Shown one piece after another: positions 1 through 10,260 of a DNA stretch of 64,000 bases; position 1 is the first letter of the stretch, and each line of letters begins with the position of its first letter. The notes under the pieces are model-generated. The model did not search any database, had not been told where the DNA came from, and worked only from the letters and a program-made list of their open reading frames with translations. Source of the stretch: Hemibagrus wyckioides. Taxonomy: Eukaryota; Chordata; Actinopteri; Siluriformes; Bagridae. Where the stretch lies: assembly GCF_019097595.1 (NCBI RefSeq), contig NC_080717.1, forward strand, positions 17,878,336 through 17,942,335. Direction: 5' to 3'. A program made the position numbers and the translations under genes.

Positions 1-248
1 TCTTCCAGTTACAAAGAATTAAGTATTATGGTGCACACAACCAAAAATGTGATGTCCACGTATGTGGACGCCAGGTTGTAGGAGGTTAAGGGTTAATTCC
101 TGCCATGTGACCAGTATTCCTGATACACAGGATGAATGGATGAATGAATGTGTGTAACTTCAACAGGCATGAGTTGCACTGACTGTTGTGATGTTGTATA
201 AGTGAATTTGACTACTAGTAAACGTCATTTATAGTGTTTGTTGTTTAC

Positions 249-1676
249 CTGGAATAACGTCCCTGACCAGCAGGGGGAGTTGTGTGGAGAGCGTGAAGCC
301 ATGCGAGTCCAGCACAGCATCTCTGATCACCTCCACTGTCTCCTTTACTGGGAAATGCTGTTGGCCACCATCGTCTGAACGGCCCAACTTCCTGTCCCCT
401 AAGATACGATCCCTTTAAGAAACAACACAGTGTAAGACAGGTATGCTCACACACACACACACAAAGACTTCATGACAAGGCACCTATTCTCTGACCATTA
501 TCTGGCAAAATCAGTTAAATTTCAGGCAAGAAACACTGACATTAGAGGTATGTAATATAGTCTTTAACAACTTGAGCAACTCAAGTAAAATAAGATGCAC
601 AGTAAACTGTGGAGTGTTAAAGATTCTCTCACTGGTATGACAAGGAAACAAATATTTAACAATTAAATAAATCTAGTGCTTAGGAAATTTCTTAAAACAT
701 CTTCACACTCAGAATAAACAATATCTATTGCCGTGTGTGTAACTGAACTATGTGTACTGTAATATGTATTATATTGTGTGTACATAGAACAAAATATGAA
801 AGATCTGATGATGGAGAGTAAAACAAATAATGCTGGTAGTGAAACTGATAAAATCCACCACGATTAGTATTTTTATGCAGCTTATTAAGAAGCACCCACA
901 TGTAATATTTAGGACAATTATTAAAATGATAAATCACACGAGTTCTTACATTATCCTATTATTTACAAATTTGCGGTTATAAGTCTTAGATTCAGATCCA
1001 AGCTTCAACTCCCCTGCTAACAAGGTGAGGAAGATTTTCCTACCTCAGAAACACAGTCAAACCATGACCATTTATAAAACAAATAAATGCTGAAAAACCC
1101 ATTCATACCTTTATTTCAAGCTGACTCAATTAATGTAATGCATGTGTTCCCCCCCCCCCCCCCCAAAAAAAAAACCCAGACCCAGACATTTCAGTTTATT
1201 TAAAACTCTGCAGCTCAGCTATTAACCAGAACCAAAAGCATATCAGTCCAATTTTAGCTGCTCTGCACTGGTTTCCTGTAACACTCTGAATTGATTTTAA
1301 GGTCCTCCTCCATATATACAAAGGCTTTAATGGGCTAGAACCAAGTTACATTGCTAACTCCCTTGTTAGCTATATGCTGTCAAGAACACTGAGATCATCT
1401 GCTGCTGGTATATTGGAGCTTCCCAGAAACAAGCAAAGAAAAAATGGGAATGCAGCTTATGTCAATAATGCACCAAAGCTATGGTTCACACTAGCTATAG
1501 AAATAATAATTAAATAATAATTTTTTAAAAAAGCTTTAAATCTCATGAAATTTTTCTTTCCTGAAATCCTCCATTGAGATTTGTTTTGTATTTACTGTAT
1601 GTTAGGCATTAGATATATTTTAACATTAAAATATATCTGCTGACATTAATTACAACACTAGTTATTTTACTATACT

Positions 1677-1715
<39 letters not shown>

Positions 1716-2347
1716 TACACTTCACATTAAATTATTATTTATTTTACAAGTTCTGCATTGAGACTGTTTGTCTTAAAAAGATGCAGTACACAGCGATCAG
1801 TGTAGTGTATTTCCCCCTTTAGGTTTGATAAATGAATGTAAGGAGTGTGTGCGCATTTTACAAAAACAGCATGGTCAGCAGCTAAACACCGCACACTGGA
1901 ACACGGTAATCTTAGCGCATGGTAATCAGTGAGTTGGCTAAGAGTGAAAGATGAATACATCTGACCTGCAAGCACAATGAGCAAAACAAACACACATGCC
2001 ATGCTGTAGGCTCATTTGACAAATGATTAGCACATTGTACTGTGAGACAGCAAACAGAAAGAAAGGCAAATACAGAAGAAATCTATGCCTGTGTTTACAC
2101 AGTAGGGTGTTCATTTCAGATTTAGATTACTACTTGCTGTGGTTACACTTCTTGGCAAAAAGCACTTGGGCGACCAAATTAATAGCCAGGTTAATTAATT
2201 ACCTGGGAGTGTGTGTGTGTGTGTGTGCGTGTGTGAAGTCTACCTGCTGAGGGAGTCTCGTGATCGGCGCAGCCATCTCCCCACCACCTGCTCTACACGG
2301 CGCACCCGACGCGGGGAGCAACTCCTACTCCTCTCTCTTTCCTCCAT
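249..2347 (-). CDS. 5' coding part of an unidentified spliced gene (two exons; continues beyond window start)
   Basis: Two coding exons on the minus strand fit each other in phase. The first runs 2347-2244. Its ATG has an in-frame TAG immediately upstream and an acceptor-like AG just 5', and it encodes 34 codons plus two bases before a CAG|gtaga donor. The second runs 412-249 after an acceptor ending in AAAG and ends CCAG|gtaaac, giving 55 codons (including the split Arg) plus one base. The joined N-terminus is about 89 residues. It starts with an Arg/Ser-rich stretch (MEERERSRSCSPRR) and continues into a predicted helical segment containing VKETVEVIRDAV and LPLLVRDVIP. No signal peptide or transmembrane segment is visible. 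I do not recognise the family. Remaining exons would lie to the left of base 1. The exon pair is convincing because frame, phase and both splice sites agree. The exact start could be further upstream if a 5' exon adds coding sequence. Confidence 0.68.
1190..1505 (+). mobile_element. LINE (L2/Rex-like) reverse-transcriptase C-terminal fragment
   Basis: An open reading stretch on the plus strand from about 1293 reads FKVLLHIYKGFNGLEPSYIA followed by SRTLRSSAAG and APKLWF. This matches the pattern at the C-terminal end of fish non-LTR retrotransposon polyproteins (K-V-L...-Y-K-x-x-N-G-L-x-P-x-Y, then L-R-S, then P-K-L-W). Upstream DNA at 1200-1290 fits the preceding codons of such elements. Only about 300 bp remain, with no start and no catalytic motif, so this is a dead 5'-truncated copy. 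The family call rests on remembered protein patterns. Confidence 0.65.
1681..1713. repeat. (TAA)n microsatellite
   Basis: Eleven uninterrupted TAA units within the first-second coding exon intron of the minus-strand gene. Confidence 0.95.
2209..2235. repeat. (GT)n microsatellite next to a splice donor
   Basis: A (GT)n run with one GC interruption. It ends nine bases before exon end 2244, so on the minus strand it is a (CA)n tract at about +10 of the intron, a position where CA repeats can affect splice-site choice. Confidence 0.85.
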
Positions 2348-3059
2348 CTAAATGACTGAGAAAGAACGAGAATGGATTAGAGATTAGAGACATAGGGAGT
2401 GATGAAAGGATAGATGACAAGTTCTTGGATTGTAAATCTAAAATAACAGACTTTAATTCTCGTTAATTGCAGCATATGGCAGGCTGAACATCGTCCATTT
2501 ATTATAATGCCTTAAAATCCTCACTGCTCCATTCAGAGTTAACAGACATGCATTCTCTGGCTTGTCTAGAACTCCTTGTGTATGTCAACACCAGTGAGAC
2601 AGTAAGGGCTGGGGGGTGATGAGATTGCATAGCATTTAGAAGACAGCACGGATCACACCAAAGACATAAATAGGCTCTCGCTTAACCTCGGAAGCATACG
2701 CATAAACGTGTTCGTTCTGGAGATGACGCATACACACATTTACAGCTGGCACATTTTCAGACACACCCTTTTCTTCTCAATTTCTATACCTTTATACATG
2801 TTGTGTCTCAGCTGCAGGAATAAAGTCACACACATTTCTATAGTATGCTTTTCCCATCAGCAAGTAGGGATACAAGGGTGCTGTAAAAGCTTCAGTCACT
2901 GATAAATAGACCACGCTCACCACTAAACCACAGCTACAGTATCACTGTGTGTGCCTTAACTGAGCTTAAATATGATGAATTGACGTGCTGATGAAACTAA
3001 GTAATCAATGGGCCTTTACTCAAGCTACAGAACTGCATTCAATCATTTTACTGAGTGCA

Positions 3060-3300
3060 AAGTATAGAGAGGTGGATAGACAGATAGAGAGGGGGAGAGA
3101 GACGATAGAGAGTGAGGAACTGAGAGAGAGAGGAAAAGAGAGAGAGAGAGCTGTCCATAACTGTAAATACAAATAGAGGCACATTGTAATGGGGAGAAAT
3201 AAAAAGGAAAAAAGAAAGAAAGAGAGAGAGATGTCCATAACTCTAAATACAAATAGAGGCACATTGTAATGGGGAGCGACAGAAAAGCAGAAAGAAAGAG
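3060..3300. repeat. GA-rich tract with an 80-bp tandem duplication
   Basis: A purine-rich region. The segment starting at 3151 (TGTCCATAACT..TAAATACAAATAGAGGCACATTGTAATGGGGAG, described in parts) recurs at 3231 with one or two changes, a period of exactly 80 bp. GA/GAAA-rich spacers separate the copies. The long minus-strand Ser/Leu-rich open frames here are artefacts of this composition. Confidence 0.8.
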
Positions 3301-4373
3301 TCCATTCATGGCTTTAACAAGAAAAAAAATGCAGCCTCCTCCCATTCACATTTGCTCAGTGTCATAGTGGATGACCTCAACGTCACTTAAGTGTCACACA
3401 GAAGACATAGAGCTCCCTGCATCAGTGACTTCAGTACTGCTTTGGGAAGCAAGAAAGAAAACATTGTAACTGACCTGGTAAACTTCTACAAAGATTTACT
3501 ACCCAACAACTTTGAAACATGAACCCTAATCTGTAATCAGAGCATGTATCCCTTAACAGTGGCAGCCAAGCCTCGCTCACCCCTGCTTTAATTCAGCCAC
3601 TGCTGATGCATTTACATACAAAGACACACACAGGACATGACACACTCACAAGTCTGCTTAGTATTAGTGGATTAAAGTGCATTTCCCGCATGATGTGGCA
3701 GCACCACTTCTTCCTTTGTGCTGATCCACATCGACTCAGACAGAGCTGATCTGCCATGTGCAGCTGCTGTCCATCACTCACTCCCTAATTACTGTTCTAC
3801 TGTGTAATGAAGGAATCTCCTCTGTGGCTGTGTCATGTAAGGTGCCATTTTAAAAAAGGTACACATGCAAAGGTTTTTCCAATTAAAGGAACATTTTTAG
3901 TCTCGTCTCCATGTCACACAGCTGTAGCCTATGTACAACTACCCCACAGACAGTAATTTCAATCATTTTCACTCACTGCAAAATGTCATCTTAGCAAGTT
4001 ACAATATCTTAAACATAGTCAAAATGAGTTACTATTTCTAATGATAAAAATAGAATTACACCCATTTCTAGACATATTTTCTATTTTTAAGCTTTAAATG
4101 GTCTTATTTCTGTTGTCAAATAATTTTGCTTTTTTTTTCTAGAAATTAATGCTTAGAATTTGCAAAAATAATCTGCCAATAGAACAAGAACTGTTAAGGC
4201 TTAAAATAGTAAAATATACCTAGAAATAGGTTTAATAATTTTATATTTGGTCTTATTATAAGATGTAGTAGATCATTTCGCCTAAATTCAAGAAATTTGT
4301 TATTTTGCGGTGCAATACTATAATATAAGCACAATGTTTGTTCAAGGTTTTCATAAACCCCTCAGTCATATTC

Positions 4374-4945
4374 ACACATCTGACAAATTAATAGGAACAC
4401 CATTACCTTTGCTTGTTCAGCCAATCAGGTGGCAGCATTATGTTGTACAAAATCATAGTTTTACAGCTCAAGAGCTTAAGTTCATTTTCACATTAAGGTT
4501 GTTGGTGATAGACTGACTTGAGTTAGTCTGAGTATTTCTGAAACTGGCAATCTGGGAATTTTTTTCATGGGCAACAGTCTACAGAGCTTAAATGATCAGT
4601 GAGGTCAGAAGAGAATGCCCAGGCTGGCTTGAAGCAACAAGAAGGCTACGGTGAATGAAATAAGCACTCTTTATAACTGTGGTGATTAGAAAGTCATCTC
4701 AGTATACACAACACCTTGAAGCTTTAGCTGTTCGCGCTGTAATAGCAGCAAACCACACTGAGTGGCATTCCTTTCATACAGGAACAGAAATCTGAGGCTA
4801 CACTGGGCACCGATTCACCAAAACTGAAGATTGGAAATTTGGACAAATGTCAGTTGGTCTTTTTCCAGTGTCGACTGAACCTCTTGATCTGCTTGTACAT
4901 AAATTTATCCATTGTACTGCTGCCAAATGATTGGCCGACCGTGTA
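4374..4945 (+). mobile_element. internally deleted Tc1/mariner-like element
   Basis: The left end carries AATTAATAGGAACACC followed by CCAATCAGGTGGCAGCA, and the right end carries the reverse counterpart (CTGCTGCCAAATGATTGGCC), so both termini of a common teleost Tc1-like family are present. Between them, plus-strand DNA at 4520-4860 matches the helix-turn-helix part of that family's transposase gene (for example GAGTATTTCTGAAACTG, AAGGCTACGGTGAA, AATCTGAGGCTACACTGGGC). The frame is broken and the catalytic part is deleted. It is a non-functional relic. Exact ends are uncertain by about 10 bp. Confidence 0.7.
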
Positions 4946-6839
4946 TATTTGTAACCGTATATTTTGTAAATTAAGCCCTAAATCTGTATTCTTCCATTCA
5001 GAGACGAGCTAGCTTTTCAATCTAGAAACCACAAACCCTAGAAAAATACCTGTCTCATTCAAAAACTTATATATAATTGGAATAGTTTCAAATGTTACAT
5101 TTACCAGTAATCATTCAATGACAGACGTCAATATCATCTCTTGGACTTATAATTCAGTTCCTGGGTTGAGGAAAATCTATGACAATTGCACATAAACCAC
5201 ATTTTACAGAAATTCAAGTGTGTGTGTAAATATATTGTTAGTTTATTTATAATACAAGAATTAGTAACACTTAATCACTACACTGAGAAAACGAAGAGAG
5301 CAAGGAAACAGGAGCTAAAAAAAGAACCCAATCATTGTTCTGTCAATCGATGGTGCTTACAACTGTGTGTATGACTGTGGAATGTGCCGTGTGTTAATAC
5401 ACTGATATTTACAGTTTTGTTAAGATGTTTGGAACCAAACTAGAGATATGCACTAGGGTGAAAGTACAAAGGTACATGTTTTTCTGACACAGGAGAGCAG
5501 AGTTGCACAAACTCAATGCAGTGTGTGTTTGTGTGCGTCTTTGTTGCTGATTCAGTCAAGATCTTAACGCCTTTGCTGACTCCTTGAGTTGTCCGAGTTG
5601 ACATGTCAAAAGGTACGAGTCCAAATGCTTCATCCATTAATGCATGAGCTCTTGTGGCTAACATGGCTGAGATCCATTTAACCACTCTGTTCTCCTGCCT
5701 CAGAGATACAGCACTCAGATATCTTATACCAACAGCAGAAGTCTATCACACTCTGTGCAGCTATAGCTCCAAATTGCAACTTGATAACACAGCTATTATT
5801 CGCACACTAACAACAAATTAGGCTATTTGTGTTCCATGCAGTCAGCAGGCAGCCAGCAGTGTCTGCAATCTATACTGTACATAGCTCTAAATACTCAAAA
5901 TAACATATCTTACATCAGAAAGCTTTAGAAATTAGCTAGTCAAAAAGATTATTCTGATTCCCAAAAATGGCACAGTTGTCCAAGGGCAGGAGTCAGAGAG
6001 TGCAAAAATGGTTTGTGCTCTCTGGGTGGTCAGAGCTACATTACTCTCTCTGCCCTGTCAATCAGAGAGCAACACTTGTTTGAGCTTTGAGGTCAGGTAT
6101 GCGAAAGAGGGCAGTTAGTGTTTTCCTTTGAGTGCCCTGTGGTGTAGCATAAGCAGGAGTTTTAAAAAAGAATGCTGTAGCTGGCTTTAATTTTCTCTCA
6201 GGAAACATGCTAGTTTTCAGTCAAAACAGCTTAGCTGCTTCAAAACAGAAATGATCTTCTAATAAATTAAGGGGGTTTTGGCAGTGTAGTCTGAAACATA
6301 TCATGGTCCACTTGAAAAATTGGTAATGTCAAAGCATGTGCACCAGGGAGCGCAGCATGATACCAAACCCGAGACTACATGTAGGAGGTGGTGTGAGTTC
6401 AGTTGCACTGGAACTGTGTCGTGAATTCCCATGAATGTTAACGCAACTCATACTTCTGCACTTGGTCAGGAAGTAAAGTAACCTAGTTGTGAATTTTGGC
6501 AGATGAGAACATTCTTAATTTCCACAACACATGTACCACGAGTGGCAGGGGAATGTTGTGGGACATGGAAGAGATGAGGAGCTTTACTGTGCGTAATAGC
6601 ACGAAAATAATAATAATAAAAAAAAAATGTGATGAGTCTCATTGTGTTCTTCATGCACATTTGTGATGACGCAAGATGTACGCAAATGCTCTGGGGCTCC
6701 ATAGAATCAAGTGAGTCTGAAACCAGACCAACACTGCAGCAGACACCGGGAATAATCACAACCGGATTTGGACCGCAGCAAATGTGCCCAATGTGAAAAC
6801 CACCTAATTAATCTATTTCATTAGTTACAATCAAGGTAT

Positions 6840-6899
6840 CTGTCTGCCTGTCTGTCCTTCTGTCCGTCTGTCTATCTGTCCGTCCTTCTGTCTGTCTGT
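6840..6899. repeat. (CTGT)-rich degenerate microsatellite
   Basis: About fifteen TCTG/TCCG/TCTA tetramer-like units in a row, diverged from a (TCTG)n array. Confidence 0.9.
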
Positions 6900-8367
6900 A
6901 TGAAAATCACTGTAGTGTTGAGGTTGGAAAGCTACATGTCTGCTGCAAGCCCATTAATCTGTTCTTAGGAAACTTTTCATTCTAATGCTTTGATATCACT
7001 TTCCACACCTTATTGCAACCTGCAGAAACTCTACACCTGCTTCGCTTTACTGCATCACTCTGTCCCTGGAGTATACGGCACTGCTTCTACCTTAGCACAG
7101 ATAACAGATCTTCCTACTTACACAGTCTCTCTCAATCTAATAAAAACCATTTCTGACACACATTTTGACATTAGCTTTGCAGTAAGTTAATAAAATCTTG
7201 GATCACTGCAGTGAATGTTTTTATGCAGCATATATTGCTTGCTGCTTTCTATAAAGAAAGATTTGCTGCAGATCTCTATGGCATGAAGCCGGCTATAGGG
7301 AACCTAAATCACACAGACATACATCACTGTTAGACACACTGACAGACTGTCAACACCTAAACTTCCTCGCTGTTAACCAGAACAGAACAAAGAATTTTAA
7401 ATCTGTAAACCGAGAATAGTGGTCTGGTCTCTGCGGATGTGACTCTGCAGAGCTACACAGATCTCTATTGATAATGCAGCATTTACCCCACAAAAAAAAA
7501 AGTGCAAGTTTGCAATGGAACTCATTTCTATCAGTAACACAAACATTTCCTTAGTTTTAACTATTTAATTGCAGAGAAATTCATTGAATTATGATAGGAC
7601 TATGACACCTCTCCCTCACCCCTACAAAAGCAGAAGTATTGGCACCTATAATATTTGTGGTGGTGACGCTCTTGGTAAAAAACAATCATACAGTAATTCA
7701 GTTATGCTTTATCAAGGTAGATTAGTCCTTCATGACCACTCCAGATGATTGAGGTTAGAAAGTATGTGGCTATGGAAACATTTCCAACGCTGACCACAGG
7801 CTTTTAATAGGGTTCTACTCAGGGATGCTGGCATGCTTCTGGGATGGTAAAGTAACGCTTCTTGTTTCAGCAACCACTTATGTTAAACTGTTTGAAATCA
7901 TTATCCTCCATCATCTGCCAAAAAGGGGGCATGACAGGATTTTGGCTGAGCTATCTCCATATTTTGAGTATTTCAGGATGCTACTTATTTTTACAAGGGT
8001 GTTGGTTTAAAGGTATACAGTAGTATTCAAATACATTTGAATAATTGTGTATACGTTAGGGCTTTGCTACGTGTTTGCGTCTGATTGAAGGCGAAAATGT
8101 CCATCCTTAAGCCCCCTATCCAACTATCACACGAAAGCAGCATAGGATATGTTTTAAAATGCAGCAACTGCTTCTACAGGGAAAAATCTTAATACAAAAT
8201 CACAAATTAAGATGTATCAAGATGCACGAAGAATTGTTTTCTAATCACATTGTGACACTCTGCACTGAAAACCAAATCATAATCCGCCTGGAGAGTCTCA
8301 TAATGCTGATGAAGGACCAAATCACTAACATGCACATGAAATATGCACCATGTCAAAACTAAACTTT

Positions 8368-8391
8368 CATCATCATCATCATCATCATCAT
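8368..8391. repeat. (ATC)n microsatellite
   Basis: Eight TCA/ATC units without interruption. Confidence 0.9.
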
Positions 8392-8829
8392 AAGACTTCT
8401 TTCACACTTTTCTGACTGTAAAAAAAACTAGTTTCAGACTAGAAAACCCCAGTATTCCCTAAAATACCTGTAATTCTCTGATATTCCTCTGAATCTTCTC
8501 ATTCTAAGGTACACTACATGACTGTTCACTGCTGCAGTATTAACTGGTGCTCATGAAGATGAGGAAGTGATGGTGTAACAAGATAACTACACCATAATCC
8601 GGAAATCTGTGATAGCTGCACTTTATGTCCGTAACTAGCTATGAGGACACTGGAAGGTTTTGTGGGTTTTTTTCACTCTCATATGCAAATAGTGATATCC
8701 TGATAATGTGCTGGTAGAATGCAGTCTACTCTGTAGGGGAAAAAAGTTGCTTACTAAGCAGTGATGATCTCTACTGACCTCAGAGAAGCTTAAGTTGACC
8801 ATTTTAGACTGCATACAAATGGAAGAAAT

Positions 8830-9854
8830 TAGGGACGCATGATATTTATTGGACAGATAAATTATCGGCCGATATGGGTGAAAATGACGTCATTTTATTG
8901 CTCCGATAAATAAATTAAATCCGATAACTAGATCCGATAAAGTACGCTTGCTGGTAAATCAATCAATCAGTCTGATTTATCTGAGATTCATCCGCTTTCC
9001 GAGTGCAAATGACTGCAGCTTTAAACTGCAGTGACTCTCAGCCTGTGTTGCGCTCATTAGGTCATCATCTGTGAACATGTCTGCACCGGTCTGGAAGTTT
9101 TTATCAGTGACAGCGGAGGACAATGCCATTGCTATTTGCAACGCATATTCAGCAAGGATTCCGACAGGAGTTGAAAAGGAGTCAAGTTTTAACACAACAA
9201 ATCTTATATCTCCCTTGAAGGGTCGTCATCGCGGCGAAGCTGTATTAAAAGAATATGAAGCAGCCGCGGCAGCAGCAGCTACTAGCGCTAGGCCTAAAAC
9301 ACGGAGCATCGATGTCCCCATTCAGCAGGCATCTCGATTATGCCTTATGCTCTTCTGTTGAGGATGCACTTTTGTTTTTCATTTTTTTTTCGAGGTTGAC
9401 AAAATGTCAACGCATGTTATTTATGATGCATTTGAAAAACATGTGACTTAAGATCTATATACCTTAATCATCCTCATGCACTAAAAAGGTTGAATAGATG
9501 CATTTCTTTGTTATGCATGAAATACTTATTGAATATAAATTTGATTTTAATCAGTTGTTAATTGCAGATAAATCATAGTTTTGTCATAGTTCTGTTAAAC
9601 CTTTCTGTTCTTATTGTAGTGCCTTACACAAAAAATAAAAACATCTGAAGAGTCAGGACTATTACAGTTACACATCCAGAGCTATCATCAGTCCATCTTA
9701 GATTTTCTATTCTCCTGGGTGCACAAACTGCAGATTATATGAAAATTCTAATATAAAAATATGAACATATTGGTTATCGGTATCAGAATTGGCCATGAGA
9801 AAGACTTTATCGGTTATCGGTATCGGTTTAAATCTTTCATATCGTGCATCCCTA
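8830..9854 (+). mobile_element. non-autonomous hAT-family DNA transposon
   Basis: Terminal inverted repeats are visible: TAGGGACGCATGATAT at 8830-8845 and, at 9839-9854, the reverse complement of TAGGGATGCACGATAT. The flanking 8-bp direct repeats GAAGAAAT (8822-8829) and GAAAAAAT (9855-9862) match at 7 of 8 positions, the target-site length expected of hAT elements. Subterminal ATCGGCCGATA / ATCGGTTATCGGTATCGG motifs are repeated near both ends, as is typical of hAT subterminal transposase-binding regions. The interior contains only an N-terminal zinc-finger fragment of a transposase (listed separately) and no catalytic domain. Confidence 0.85.
9079..9361 (+). pseudogene. hAT transposase N-terminal BED zinc-finger relic
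   Basis: The frame starting MSAPVWKFLSVTAEDNAIAI follows the BED-finger layout: an aromatic W-x-F start, a CxxC pair, an NTTNLI-type stretch and an HLxxxH end. Here the second Cys of CxxC reads Tyr (ICNAYSA) and the first His of the HL..H pair reads Pro (ISPLKGRH). Two of four zinc ligands are therefore gone, although the frame stays open to 9361. It is followed by an Ala run and a conserved-looking linker (ARPKTRSID), then stops. This is a decayed DNA-binding domain inside the hAT element. Identification is by motif pattern only. Confidence 0.65.
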
Positions 9855-10119
9855 GAAAAAATTATATAAATCAAGGAAAACTGGTGGTTTGTGAAATGAG
9901 ATCCTTGTAACACAGCAAATAAATAAATAATAAAAAAAATAAAACAAACAAACAAACAAACAGCTTTCACTGAAAACTTGAACCTTGTCTAAAGTTCAGG
10001 TTGCTTTTGCTTACTACACTGTGCTCAAAGATGATATCACAGAATACCAGGCAAATATCCAGCATTTTTTAAGTCAATAATTCAATACTTTATACTAGAA
10101 AACACATGTTTGCACATAC

Positions 10120-10260
10120 CTGTGAGTGGTTTGTGTCTTACAAGTTTCAAAGCACTGAAATTCCTTAATTTGATAGTATATCACATCCTTCTTCCCCGGG
10201 TACGCTGAAGGGTAGCGGAGATGCGTTTTTATAACCATCAGGACCAATCAGAGTGAAGAT
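10120..10260 (-). other. candidate 5' exon or internal alternative promoter of the minus-strand gene
   Basis: On the minus strand a strong acceptor (pyrimidine tract then TTTTAG) precedes 141 bp that end CACTCACAG|gtatgtg, a good donor. Inside are GATTGGTCC (an inverted CCAAT box) and, about 10 bp later, TATAAAAAC. An ATG at 10238 opens 39 codons (beginning MVIKTHLRYPSAYPGKK) to the donor, but that phase does not continue into the coding frame of the exon at 2347. It is therefore more likely a 5' UTR exon, or a TATA-driven alternative start, than coding sequence. It could also be chance. Confidence 0.35.

Larger units (their letters stand above)
413..2243 (-). other. intron of the unidentified minus-strand gene
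   Basis: The sequence between the two coding exons contains a LINE fragment, a poly-C/poly-A tract at 1149-1174, a (TAA)n microsatellite at 1681-1713 and a (GT)n tract at 2209-2235 just inside the donor. Nothing else is recognisable. Confidence 0.6.

Noticed and set aside
5440..5685. Minus-strand 81-codon frame
   Set aside because: No recognised domain or splice signals; length is within chance.
7600..7990. Possible diverged transposon (AGTATTGGCACC... start)
   Set aside because: No matching inverted end or transposase motif that I can identify.
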